Shown here piece by piece: positions 14,896 to 22,249 of a DNA stretch of 26,384 bases (the first letter of the stretch is position 1; every line of letters begins with the position of its first letter). The DNA is from JBBQKG01 sp038326655. Lineage in GTDB: Bacteria > Actinomycetota > Thermoleophilia > Solirubrobacterales > JBBDJG01. The DNA is taken from assembly GCA_038326655.1 (NCBI GenBank), contig JBBQKG010000031.1, positions 1 through 26,384 on the forward strand. The letters run 5' to 3'. Below the pieces are notes generated by a model, which worked only from the letters and a program-made list of their open reading frames with translations, searched no databases and was not told the DNA's origin. Both the position numbers and the translations under genes were made by a program.

Positions 14896-15681
14896 CTAGC
14901 GGGAGCTCGAGCCGAGCCCGGCCAGGGCCCGAAACGGGCTTGCGAGCACGCGCGCAGCGGTCGCGGCGACGACCCGGAGGTAGAGCGCCACCGACCGGTC
15001 GGCGATGTACTCGAGGTCGTGTGCCAGCTTCTCCGCCCAGGACGTCTCCCGTGTCATCCGGAGCTGGGCAAAGCCGGTCATCCCGGGCTCCACGACCAGG
15101 CGCTGCCAGTACTGGGGAATTTCCTCGCACAGCTCCTCGAAGAACGCGGGGCGAATCGGCCGAGGGCCGACGATGCTCATGTCGCCCCTGAGGACGTTCC
15201 AGAGCTGGGGCAGCTCGTCCAGATGCGCAAAGCGCAGGACGCGCCCGAGGCGCGTCGCCTCGCCATGGGTGCGACGCGTGAGCTCGTGGCCGAGGTACGG
15301 CCCAAGGCGCGCCTCGGCGTCCGCCGTGAGCGTGCGGAACTTCAACATCGTGAAGACGCGGCCGGCACGGCCGACGCGCTGGCCCCGGTAGAGCACCGGG
15401 CTGCCGGACGTGACGAAGATCGCTGCCGCAACGCCGACGAGCACCGGCGAGAGCGCGAGGCCCGCGACTCCCGCGATCGCGAGGTCGAGTCCGCGGAGCG
15501 CGATGTCGACGCCACGCGAGGGGTGGCCCTCGTGCGCCATCCGCGTGTAGCGTTCCGCGAGCGTCTCGTGGCGCCGCGGCCGCTCGGGACGAGCGGGCAG
15601 CGCGGCTCGCGGCAGACCCGGCCGGGGCGGTGGCTCGCTGGCCGCCTGGCGGGTGCCGACAGAGCTTCGGATCGGGGTCAC
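14896..15681 (-). CDS. Polyprenyl-phosphate sugar phosphotransferase (bacterial sugar transferase family)
   Basis: 261 residues. The first ~58 residues are Pro/Arg-rich and probably disordered. One membrane segment follows (about 66-92, LDLAIAGVAGLALSPVLVGV). Then comes the catalytic domain of the WcaJ/WbaP-like family: MLKFRTL, DELPQLWNVLRGDMSIVGPR, and PGMTGFAQL. Such enzymes load a hexose-1-phosphate onto undecaprenyl phosphate to begin exopolysaccharide or O-unit synthesis. The N-terminal multi-spanning domain of WcaJ is absent, so it is the short PglC-like form. The GTG at 15679-15681 overlaps the DUF354 stop as GTGA. Two initiating transferases (this and the WecA-like one) in one operon imply two glycans or alternative primers. 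Confidence 0.9.
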   Translation of the reverse strand: MTPIRSSVGTRQAASEPPPRPGLPRAALPARPERPRRHETLAERYTRMAHEGHPSRGVDIALRGLDLAIAGVAGLALSPVLVGVAAAIFVTSGSPVLYRGQRVGRAGRVFTMLKFRTLTADAEARLGPYLGHELTRRTHGEATRLGRVLRFAHLDELPQLWNVLRGDMSIVGPRPIRPAFFEELCEEIPQYWQRLVVEPGMTGFAQLRMTRETSWAEKLAHDLEYIADRSVALYLRVVAATAARVLASPFRALAGLGSSSR

Positions 15682-16685
15682 TCGACCGCTCCGAGCATCA
15701 GGTCCACCAGGAGCGCCGGATCGCGGCGTCGCTGCTCCCCGGTCGAGCTCCGCTTCACCAGCTCCAGGACGCGCGGATCGGTGAGGGGGCGCAGGCGATG
15801 CTCCCTTATCAGGGCCTCGTCCACACCGCCAAGCCTACCGCCGTAGGTGGTGTACACGGGCGTGCCGAGGGCGACCGCCTCGCGATTCATCGTGCCGCCC
15901 GCGGAAACCACGAGGTCCGCGAGCGCGACCAGGCTCTGGGCGTCGACCGCATGCTCGGCCAGGACCACCGAGGGAAGCTCGAGCGCGCGCACGTACTCGC
16001 GCTGCGCATCCGTTCGCGGAAGCACGACGGCCTGCACCCCCTCCTGGCTGCCGATGTGCGTCAACACCTGCGGGAAGAGGGGGTTCGACTTGCGGTGATA
16101 GAGGGAGACGTCGGGCGGCGGCCGCACCACGACGATCACGTTGGAGCGGTCGAGCCCGAGCTGGACCAGCACTCCCTCGTCCGGCGAGAAGTCGGCGAGG
16201 TAGTACTCCTCCTTCAGGCCCGGGTACTGGAACAGCTTCTCCGGGCCGGCTCCGAACCGGCGCAGGCGCTCCGGCGGGATCGTGTCCGGCGTGAGCACCC
16301 GCCTCGCCAGGCGACACCCGATGTTGTGCTGGAGCGTCGCGAACTCGTAGTCGAACATGTTCACGGCCGGGATCCGCAAGCGCCGGGCGGCGAGCGCGAG
16401 GTCGTTGGAGCCGTGCGCAAGGGCGAGGTCGAAGCCGCGGCGGCGGCCGTACCGGCGCATTGCGCGGGTCCGCGAGAGCAGCGACCGCAGCTTGCGCAGC
16501 CTCGAGGCCCCGCCATGCCGGCCGAAGCTCGTGTGCTCGATCCCGTGCATGTCGAGCAGCTCGAGCGTCTGCGCGTAGTCGCGCGCGGTCACCTCCACCT
16601 CGTGCCCCCGCTCCTGCAGGCGCGGGATGATCGGCCGGAACACGAGCACGTGCGCCGGCGCCGTCATGTCGATCCAGATTCTCAT
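15678..16685 (-). CDS. DUF354 family glycosyltransferase-like protein
   Basis: 335 residues with the fold pattern of GT-B enzymes such as UDP-GlcNAc 2-epimerase and MurG. The N-terminus is MRIWIDMTAPAHVLVFRPII, typical of DUF354, followed by ALAHGSNDLALAARRLRIP. In the C-terminal half, VVSAGGTMNREAVALGTPVY matches the nucleotide-sugar binding region of this group. No signal peptide or membrane helix is seen. Its biochemical activity has not been established for the family as far as I know; involvement in surface glycan synthesis is inferred from the neighbours and fold. It lies 51 bases after glyA; the gap holds a 7-base inverted repeat (GGGCCGC...GCGGCCC). Confidence 0.85.
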   Translation of the reverse strand: MRIWIDMTAPAHVLVFRPIIPRLQERGHEVEVTARDYAQTLELLDMHGIEHTSFGRHGGASRLRKLRSLLSRTRAMRRYGRRRGFDLALAHGSNDLALAARRLRIPAVNMFDYEFATLQHNIGCRLARRVLTPDTIPPERLRRFGAGPEKLFQYPGLKEEYYLADFSPDEGVLVQLGLDRSNVIVVVRPPPDVSLYHRKSNPLFPQVLTHIGSQEGVQAVVLPRTDAQREYVRALELPSVVLAEHAVDAQSLVALADLVVSAGGTMNREAVALGTPVYTTYGGRLGGVDEALIREHRLRPLTDPRVLELVKRSSTGEQRRRDPALLVDLMLGAVE

Positions 16686-16736
16686 GCGGGGCCGCGCTTG
16701 ACCTGTTCCGCGCGGCGGCCCGAAGCCCTTTGGCGG

Positions 16737-18017
16737 CTAGACGGCTGCAGGAAGCTCCGCGTACAGCGGATAGTGGTCCATCAAAGCCCGGGTGTGCTCG
16801 AAAAGCTCCTCGCGGCGGGCGTCGTCGTAGCCGCCGTCGAGCGCTCGCACGATCACGTCCCCGATCTCGCGCAGGTCCTCCTCGAGGAAGCCTCGAGTCG
16901 TGAGCGCCGGCGTCCCGATCCGCAGTCCCGAAGCCTGCATCGGCGGCCGCTGGTCGAATGGGATCGCGTTGCGGTTCACGGTGATGCCCACCTCCGCCAG
17001 GCGGTCCTCCGCCTCCTTGCCGTTCAGGCCCTCCATGCCGAGGTCGACGAGCACGAGATGCACGTCGGTGCCGCCGGTGAGGACGTCGAGGCCGCCGTCC
17101 TGGAGCGCAGCGGCGAGCCCACGCGCGTTCGCGATCGTCTGGCGCTGGCGCTCCCGGAAGACCTCGGTCGCGGCGATCCGCAGGCAGACCGCCTTGGCCG
17201 CGATCACGTGCTCGAGCGGGCCGCCCTGCTGGCCGGGGAACACCGCCTTGTCGATCGCCTGGGCGTGCTCGGACCGGCAGAGGATCAGGCCCGCGCGCGG
17301 GCCGCAAAGGGTCTTGTGCGTGGTGGTCGTCACGACGTCGGCATGCGGCACCGGGCTCGGATGCTCGCCGGCCGCCACGAGGCCCGCGAAGTGCGCCATG
17401 TCGACCATCAGCAGCGCGCCCACCTCGTCCGCGATCCGCCGGAATTCGGCGAAGTCCAGCTGGCGGGAATACGCCGACCACCCGGCCACGATCAGCTTCG
17501 GCCTGTGCTCGCGCGCCAGCCGCTCGACCTGCTCCATGTCGATGCGGTGATCCTCGCGCCTGACCTGGTAGCCGACCACCTTGTAGAGCTTGCCCGACAC
17601 GTTCAGCTTCATCCCGTGCGTGAGATGGCCGCCGTGGGCCAGCTCCATGCCGAGGATCGTGTCCCCCGGCTCGATCAGCGCCATGTAGGCGGCGTTGTTG
17701 GCCTGTGCGCCGGCATGCGGCTGGACGTTGGCGTGCTCGGCGCCGAAAAGCTCCTTCGCGCGATCGATCGCGAGCTGCTCGGACACGTCGACCCACTCGC
17801 AGCCGCCGTAGTAGCGCTTGCCCGGCAGGCCCTCCGCGTATTTGTTCGTGAGCACGGAGCCGGTCGCCTCGAGGATCGCCCGCGGCACGAAGTTCTCCGA
17901 GGCGATCATCTCGAGCGTGTTCTGCTGGCGCTCGAGCTCGCGGTGCAGGACGTCTGCGATCTCGGGGTCGACAGACGACAGAGGCTCGTTGAAGTATCCG
18001 GGCTCGATCTCGGGCAT
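16737..18017 (-). CDS. glyA: Serine hydroxymethyltransferase
   Basis: A PLP enzyme that converts serine and tetrahydrofolate to glycine and methylene-tetrahydrofolate. The 426-residue length and sequence are standard: LEMIASENFVP at 35-45, KRYYGGCEWVD at 67-77, QPHAGAQAN at 99-107, VDMAHFAGLVA at 205-215 and the PLP lysine K235 in TTTTHKTLCGPR. Two small departures from the usual pattern are Ala in place of Ser in QPHSGAQAN and Cys in place of Arg in TLRGPR. The ATG at 18015-18017 is preceded by no ribosome binding site but by TATATT 8 bases away, which suggests a leaderless or nearly leaderless message. It may also be the first gene of the long glycan operon that follows. Confidence 0.97.
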   Translation of the reverse strand: MPEIEPGYFNEPLSSVDPEIADVLHRELERQQNTLEMIASENFVPRAILEATGSVLTNKYAEGLPGKRYYGGCEWVDVSEQLAIDRAKELFGAEHANVQPHAGAQANNAAYMALIEPGDTILGMELAHGGHLTHGMKLNVSGKLYKVVGYQVRREDHRIDMEQVERLAREHRPKLIVAGWSAYSRQLDFAEFRRIADEVGALLMVDMAHFAGLVAAGEHPSPVPHADVVTTTTHKTLCGPRAGLILCRSEHAQAIDKAVFPGQQGGPLEHVIAAKAVCLRIAATEVFRERQRQTIANARGLAAALQDGGLDVLTGGTDVHLVLVDLGMEGLNGKEAEDRLAEVGITVNRNAIPFDQRPPMQASGLRIGTPALTTRGFLEEDLREIGDVIVRALDGGYDDARREELFEHTRALMDHYPLYAELPAAV

Positions 18018-18025
18018 GGGCGCTG

Positions 18026-18031
18026 AATATA
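18026..18031 (-). promoter_or_regulatory. -10 element of glyA, placed for a leaderless transcript
   Basis: TATATT lies 8 bases before the glyA ATG, so RNA would begin within a base or two of the start codon. A weak -35-like CTGTGA stands 17 bases upstream. The 9-mer CGCTATATT is identical to that of the atp promoter. Confidence 0.5.
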
Positions 18032-18068
18032 GCGGCGGAGTTGGACCTTCACAGGAGGCAGTCGCTGC

Positions 18069-19685
18069 TCAGGCCGCTGCCGCTGCGGCGGCGGCGGCCA
18101 TCTCCGGCGAGGCGGCTTCGCCTGGCCGGCGCCGCATCGTGAGCGAGAACGGCACCGCCAGGAGCACCGCGACGGCGGCGGTGCGGATTGCGGCTCCGTA
18201 TGCGTCGCGCAGGTGATCGGCGACGATCAGCTGGGCCTTCTTCTCGAGCGGTGTCCTCGGCTCGATCCGCCGGTCCGACGGGGTGCCCGCGTCCTGGAAC
18301 AACATGAAGATCAGCGTTTTCGTCTGGCGCGTGTCCTGCTGCGAGGTCAGCTTGTCTATCTCGCTTCGGGCGCTCGCGAGCTCGTGCTTCATCGCGCCGG
18401 AGAAGACGGCCACGAGCAGCGCCACGCCGACTGCGAAGCCGACCTGCCGCGACATGTTCACGATGCCGGAGCCGAGGCCCAATTCCTGCCCCGCGATCGA
18501 ACCCATCGACCCGATCGACACGGCCGGGAAGGTGGCCCCCATGCCGGCCCCCATCAGGCAGAGCGGCCCGAACACTTTCCAGTAGTCCGGCTCCGCGGGA
18601 AGCCGGCTGAGCCAGAAGAGCCCGGCCGCCATCGTCAGCAGCGCCGGCACCGCCGCGACGCGCGGCGGCACGCGGTTCGCGACCCTGCCGACCAGTGGTG
18701 CCGTGAAGAGCCCGACGATCGGGACCGGGCTGATCGCGAGCGCGGCCTGGAGCTCCGAATAGCCCCACAGGTTCACAAACGCGAGCACCGTCATGAACAG
18801 CGTGCCCATCATCCCGATCGCGAACAGGAACAGGGCGACGCAGGCCCCCGCGAACTGCCGGTTGCGAGCGAGGCGCCGCGTGATCATGGGGTAGCGGCCG
18901 ACACGCTCGGCCAGCACGAACGCCGCCGCGAGCAACGCCGAGGCGACGAACAGACCGACGATCAACGGAGATCCCCACCCCTTCTCGTTCGCCTGCACGA
19001 GACCATAGGTGAGGCAGAAGACCGAGCCGCCGAGGGTCGCCATGCCGAGCCAGTCGACCTCGGTGCCCGCGTGCGGGTCGGTCGTCTCGGGCACGACGCG
19101 CAGCGCAAGCACGATTCCGAGCACCCCGATCGGCACGTTGATCAGGAAGATCCAGTGCCAGCCCACGGTCCACGGCCAGCTCGCGAACTCCACCAGAAGG
19201 CCCCCGATCGGCGGCCCGAGTGCCGCCGCCGTGTTCGCCACGACCGCCATCATCGCGAGACCGATGCCCCGCTGAGCGGGCGGGAACACGAGCGTCGTGA
19301 TCGCGAGTGCGATCGGCGCGAGGATCCCGGCGCCGACCGCCTGTACGACGCGAAACGCGATCAGCGCTCCGATCGACCACGAGAGCGCGCAGAGCAGCGA
19401 TCCGATCGTGAAGATCGTCATCCCGATCACGAAGAACCGCTTGCGGCCGAACTGGTCCGCGAGCCGGCCCATCGAGACGAGCAGCACCGCGAACATGATG
19501 TTGTAGGCGTTCAACACCCACGACACCGTGTTCACGGGCGCGTGTAGATCCCGCTGGAGCTGCGGGACCGAGATGTTCACGATCGTGATGTCGATCAGGG
19601 CCATGAAGAGCCCGATCATCACAACGCCCCAGATCTGCCAGCGGCGGGCGTAGAGCTCTTCCAATGGAGGCGATTGACGGGGCAT
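18069..19685 (-). CDS. MFS drug exporter, DHA2 (EmrB/QacA) family
   Basis: 538 residues with about 14 predicted membrane segments, the DHA2 layout, acting as a proton-driven exporter of unknown substrate. The helix-1 motif ALIDITIVNISVPQL and the motif A-like loop MGRLADQFGRKRFF are present, as are RVVQAVGAGILAP and the motif C-like LGPPIGGLL. A soluble loop of ~60 residues rich in charged residues lies before the last helix. The C-terminus ends in nine consecutive alanines encoded by mixed GCN codons. The ATG at 19683-19685 (MPRQSPPLEELYARRWQ) is preferred over a GTG 15 codons upstream. No regulator gene is adjacent; a divergent small gene starts 84 bases away. Confidence 0.92.
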   Translation of the reverse strand: MPRQSPPLEELYARRWQIWGVVMIGLFMALIDITIVNISVPQLQRDLHAPVNTVSWVLNAYNIMFAVLLVSMGRLADQFGRKRFFVIGMTIFTIGSLLCALSWSIGALIAFRVVQAVGAGILAPIALAITTLVFPPAQRGIGLAMMAVVANTAAALGPPIGGLLVEFASWPWTVGWHWIFLINVPIGVLGIVLALRVVPETTDPHAGTEVDWLGMATLGGSVFCLTYGLVQANEKGWGSPLIVGLFVASALLAAAFVLAERVGRYPMITRRLARNRQFAGACVALFLFAIGMMGTLFMTVLAFVNLWGYSELQAALAISPVPIVGLFTAPLVGRVANRVPPRVAAVPALLTMAAGLFWLSRLPAEPDYWKVFGPLCLMGAGMGATFPAVSIGSMGSIAGQELGLGSGIVNMSRQVGFAVGVALLVAVFSGAMKHELASARSEIDKLTSQQDTRQTKTLIFMLFQDAGTPSDRRIEPRTPLEKKAQLIVADHLRDAYGAAIRTAAVAVLLAVPFSLTMRRRPGEAASPEMAAAAAAAAA

Positions 19686-19769
19686 CGGCGAAGCGCGGCG
19701 GGTGGCCGTAAAGCTATACAGGCCGTACACTCCTGTCCCCGTTCGTCGTCTGCCTCACAGGGAGGGAAC

Positions 19770-19994
19770 ATGGCCCGTCTCGTACGTCTCGACCGGTCCG
19801 GCAACACCGAGCTCGCCGCCTGGAGCGACGGCGATCAGGCCTCCTACGAGCAGGCCGCGGCGATCTTCCGCGCCCAGCTCGAGGGCGGCTACATGGGCGT
19901 CGCGAGGCTTCCCGACGACACCTACGAGCAGGTCAGGGAGCTGCCCGCGGGAGTCGAGCTGGTGATGCTCCGGCGGCCGATCGCGGGCGGGTAG
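19770..19994 (+). CDS. Small conserved-looking hypothetical protein
   Basis: A 74-residue soluble protein beginning MARLVRLDRSGNTELAAWSD, with a good ribosome binding site (GGGAGGGAAC) just before the ATG, so it is almost certainly translated. It has alternating beta strands and one helix (around residues 27-40, EQAAAIFRAQLEGG) and ends VELVMLRRPIAGG. It contains no cysteine or metal-binding motif. I do not recognise the family. It is followed 7 bases later by a membrane protein gene on the same strand, so the two probably form an operon, divergent from the MFS exporter. Confidence 0.75.
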   Translation: MARLVRLDRSGNTELAAWSDGDQASYEQAAAIFRAQLEGGYMGVARLPDDTYEQVRELPAGVELVMLRRPIAGG

Positions 19995-20001
19995 GTCTGC
20001 G

Positions 20002-20667
20002 ATGCGCAGCTTGGAGGGGCTCGAGCAGCTTCCTTTCGAGCCGGGCGCCAGCCTTCCCGAGACCGCCGAGGTCTGGTGGCGGACCCCCGTCGACGCCCGC
20101 CGCCTCGCATGGATGGAGCTGCTCTCGCGCGGGTACACGACGGCCTACGTAGCGCCGTTCTTCGCCCTCGGGGCATTGCTGTTGGTGCTCGAGCCGCTGC
20201 TGTTTCCCGTCTCGCTCCTGTGCCTCGTGCACGCGTGGGTGATCCCGGAGCTTTTCGCCAACCGCGGAGCGCGCGTGCTGGCGCCCGACGTGGCGGCTGA
20301 CGATCGCGCCGGCCGCGGGCTGCTCGCCGACCTGCTCGACCGCCATCCGGCGGCGGTCGAGGCCAGGACCGGCGCCGTCGTCGAGCAGGGCCGGCTGGGC
20401 GTCTGGGTGATCGCGGAGAAGGGCGCGCTGCTGGTCCGCCCGGGCGGCCGGCGGGTGCACGCCTTCTGCGTCGGCGTCAAGGACCCGGAGCTGCGGCGCC
20501 CGGACCGCGTCGCGCACCTGCTGCTAGCCCTGCGCCAGGACGAGGTCGGATTCGCCACGGTCGCAAACCACGCCTTCGCCGGCGCCAGATGGCGGATCCG
20601 CCGGCGCGTGGCGGCGGCGCGGCGGCCCGCGCTCGACGCAGCGGTGTTGCAGAGCCGCAACGTTTGA
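20002..20667 (+). CDS. Hypothetical membrane protein
   Basis: 221 residues. After a ~45-residue soluble N-terminus there is a hydrophobic hairpin (about residues 48-85, APFFALGALLLVLEPLLFP then LLCLVHAWVIPELF), then a soluble domain of ~130 residues. The soluble part contains EARTGAVVEQGRLGVWVIAE and GALLVRPGGRRVHAFCVGV, probably beta strands, and a basic C-terminus. No catalytic motif stands out and I do not recognise the family. The ATG at 20002 gives a start 7 bases after the upstream stop. Possible anchoring of a cytoplasmic domain at the membrane is inferred from the topology only. Confidence 0.75.
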   Translation: MRSLEGLEQLPFEPGASLPETAEVWWRTPVDARRLAWMELLSRGYTTAYVAPFFALGALLLVLEPLLFPVSLLCLVHAWVIPELFANRGARVLAPDVAADDRAGRGLLADLLDRHPAAVEARTGAVVEQGRLGVWVIAEKGALLVRPGGRRVHAFCVGVKDPELRRPDRVAHLLLALRQDEVGFATVANHAFAGARWRIRRRVAAARRPALDAAVLQSRNV

Positions 20668-20697
20668 GCCATTCACGCGTGTAGCGCCACCGTACGT

Positions 20698-20718
20698 TGG
20701 GCCCGCTATCGGGGCCCA
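20698..20718. terminator. Hairpin between convergent genes
   Basis: A perfect 7-base stem (TGGGCCC / GGGCCCA) with a 7-base loop lies 30 bases after the plus-strand membrane protein gene. It has no T-tract, so it is at best a probable terminator, possibly serving both directions. Confidence 0.5.
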
Positions 20719-20736
20719 GACGTTCGGTAACCCGGT

Positions 20737-20750
20737 TGATCGTTCGATCA
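20737..20750. other. Palindrome TGATCG-TT-CGATCA in the intergenic gap
   Basis: The sequence is a 6-base inverted repeat with a 2-base centre, within the 186-base gap (20668-20853) between convergent genes. The rest of the gap shows no gene or RNA that I can recognise. The palindrome could be a protein site or chance. Confidence 0.35.
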
Positions 20751-20853
20751 GCGAGCTTGCTGAGCGCCAGCATCGCGTCGTCGCCCGAAGGCAGCTGGTT
20801 GCCGCCTGCGCCGGTCTCGCGCAATCGCACACAGGCTATGGTCACGCCGTCGC

Positions 20854-21417
20854 CTACGACCTGAGCGCGCTGCTGAGCAGCTCGCGCGACACGGCGCCCT
20901 CGCGGAGCACCTCCCAGGCGCCCTCGTCCTCGTAGCGCGACAGGTCCACGACGGTCGACGCCACGCCGGCAAGCTCGCCACCGTCGAGCACCAGGTCGGC
21001 GCCCGATCGAAGCTCCTGCGGCACGTCCTCGAGCCGCCGCGGCCCGGGGCCGCCCGTGAGATTGGCACTCGTCTGCAGCACGGGCATGCGCACACCGGCC
21101 AATGCCTCGACGCTCGGCACCCGCAGGCCGACTCCACCCGGAAGCACCAGCAACGCCGGCCCGGGCAGCAGGCGCTCGGCCGCCGCCCGCGTGCGCGGGC
21201 CGAGCGGCGCGAGCACCTCCCCGGCCGCGTCCAGCGAGAAGTACATGACCGCGGAGGGCCTGTCGCGCGGCCGGCCCTTCAGCTCGTAGACGCGCTCGTG
21301 CGCGGCGTCGTCCCCCCGCGAGCAGCCGATCCCGTACAGCGTGTCGGTCGGGAAGACGGCGACTCCCCCGCTCCCGATGCAGCGCTCGAAGGCGGCGACG
21401 TCAGCCGGCGCGATCAG
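20854..21417 (-). CDS. Sua5/YciO/YrdC family threonylcarbamoyl-AMP synthase (CTG start)
   Basis: It makes threonylcarbamoyl-AMP from threonine, bicarbonate and ATP, the first step of the t6A37 modification of tRNAs. The 187-residue single-domain (TsaC/YwlC-like core) protein has FPTDTLYGIG (22-31), ELKGRPRDRPS (45-55), LPGPALLVLP, GLRVPS, TSANLTG and VASTVVDL. Starting at the first ATG (21246) would delete PTDTLYGIG and KGRP, both needed for the fold. The frame has no ATG, GTG or TTG before that, and the only plausible start is CTG at 21415-21417, overlapping the prmC TGA as CTGA with AGAGG 6 bases upstream. A frameshift-free reading from there is full length. It is commonly found beside prmC, as here. 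Confidence 0.88.
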   Translation of the reverse strand: MIAPADVAAFERCIGSGGVAVFPTDTLYGIGCSRGDDAAHERVYELKGRPRDRPSAVMYFSLDAAGEVLAPLGPRTRAAAERLLPGPALLVLPGGVGLRVPSVEALAGVRMPVLQTSANLTGGPGPRRLEDVPQELRSGADLVLDGGELAGVASTVVDLSRYEDEGAWEVLREGAVSRELLSSALRS

Positions 21418-22238
21418 CGCCGGCCTCTGACCACTCGCGGAATCCCGGCGAGGTCGCGCTGGGTCTCGAGCGGCCTCAGTCCGGAGCGCTCGAAGAGCGC
21501 CTCGACGGCACGCGACTGGCCCTGCCCGACCTCCATTCCGAGCAGACCCCCCGGGCGGAGCACCTCTGCCGCGGCGGGCACCAGCCGACGGATCACGTCG
21601 AGCCCGTCAGGGCCGGCGAGCAGCGCCTCCTCGGGCTCGTAGAGCGTGATCTCAGGCGCGAGGCCCGGCCAATCGGCGTCGCGGACGTACGGCGGGTTCG
21701 TCACGACGAGGTCGTAGGGCCCGCCCACGACGAGGTCCGCGATCATCACCTCCACGCCCAGCCCGAGCGCGTCGGCATTTGCCCGCGCGACCTCGACCGC
21801 GCCCGGCGAGCTGTCGATCCCGGTCACCGTCACGCCGGAGCGCTCCTGCGCGATCGCGAGCGCGATCGCGCCCGACCCGGTCCCGATGTCGAGCACGCGC
21901 TGCCGGTCGTCGGCGAGGTCCACCAGCATCTCGGTCTCCGGTCGCGGGATCAGGACGCGATGGTCGACGCTCAGCTCCAGCTCCCGGAAATGGGCTCGCC
22001 CGAGGATGTACGCGACCGGCTCCCTGCGAACCCGGCGCCGCACGAGCTCGTCGAAGCGCTCTGCCGCAGCCGGGTCGAGCACCCGTCGCGGGTCGGCATG
22101 CAGCGCCGCCCGATCGACTCCGAGCACGTCGGCGAGCATCACCTCCGCGTCGAGCCGCGGCGTATCGGCGCCCGCCGTCTCGAGCTCCTCGACGGCGAGC
22201 GCAAGCGCCTCGTGCAGCGGTGAGGTCGCCCCGACCAT
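21414..22238 (-). CDS. prmC: Peptide chain release factor N5-glutamine methyltransferase
   Basis: A SAM-dependent enzyme that methylates the glutamine of the GGQ motif in release factors. The 274-residue protein has the N-terminal helical domain (residues ~1-85) and a Rossmann methyltransferase domain: VLDIGTGSGAIALAIA as the SAM loop, a SAM-binding acidic residue in GIDSSPGAV, and the substrate-glutamine motif NPPYV. RPETEMLVD before the SAM loop is typical of PrmC. The ATG lies 11 bases after prfA, with GAGG near it, and the TGA overlaps the downstream CTG start. Adjacency to prfA, whose product is its substrate, supports the assignment. Confidence 0.96.
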   Translation of the reverse strand: MVGATSPLHEALALAVEELETAGADTPRLDAEVMLADVLGVDRAALHADPRRVLDPAAAERFDELVRRRVRREPVAYILGRAHFRELELSVDHRVLIPRPETEMLVDLADDRQRVLDIGTGSGAIALAIAQERSGVTVTGIDSSPGAVEVARANADALGLGVEVMIADLVVGGPYDLVVTNPPYVRDADWPGLAPEITLYEPEEALLAGPDGLDVIRRLVPAAAEVLRPGGLLGMEVGQGQSRAVEALFERSGLRPLETQRDLAGIPRVVRGRR

Positions 22239-22249
22239 CGCGACCTCGC

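Noticed and set aside
18072..18101. Run of alanine codons as a regulatory repeat
   Set aside because: It is the GC-rich poly-alanine C-terminus of the MFS exporter, common low-complexity sequence in such genomes.
19686..19769. Divergent promoters between the MFS exporter and the small gene
   Set aside because: TATAGC, TATACA and TACACT hexamers are present but none has a convincing -35 partner at the right distance.
20477..20845. Minus-strand 122-codon frame in and beyond the gap 20668-20853
   Set aside because: It overlaps the 3' end of the plus-strand membrane protein, has mixed codon use and no motif. It may be noise or a decayed gene; not enough to call.
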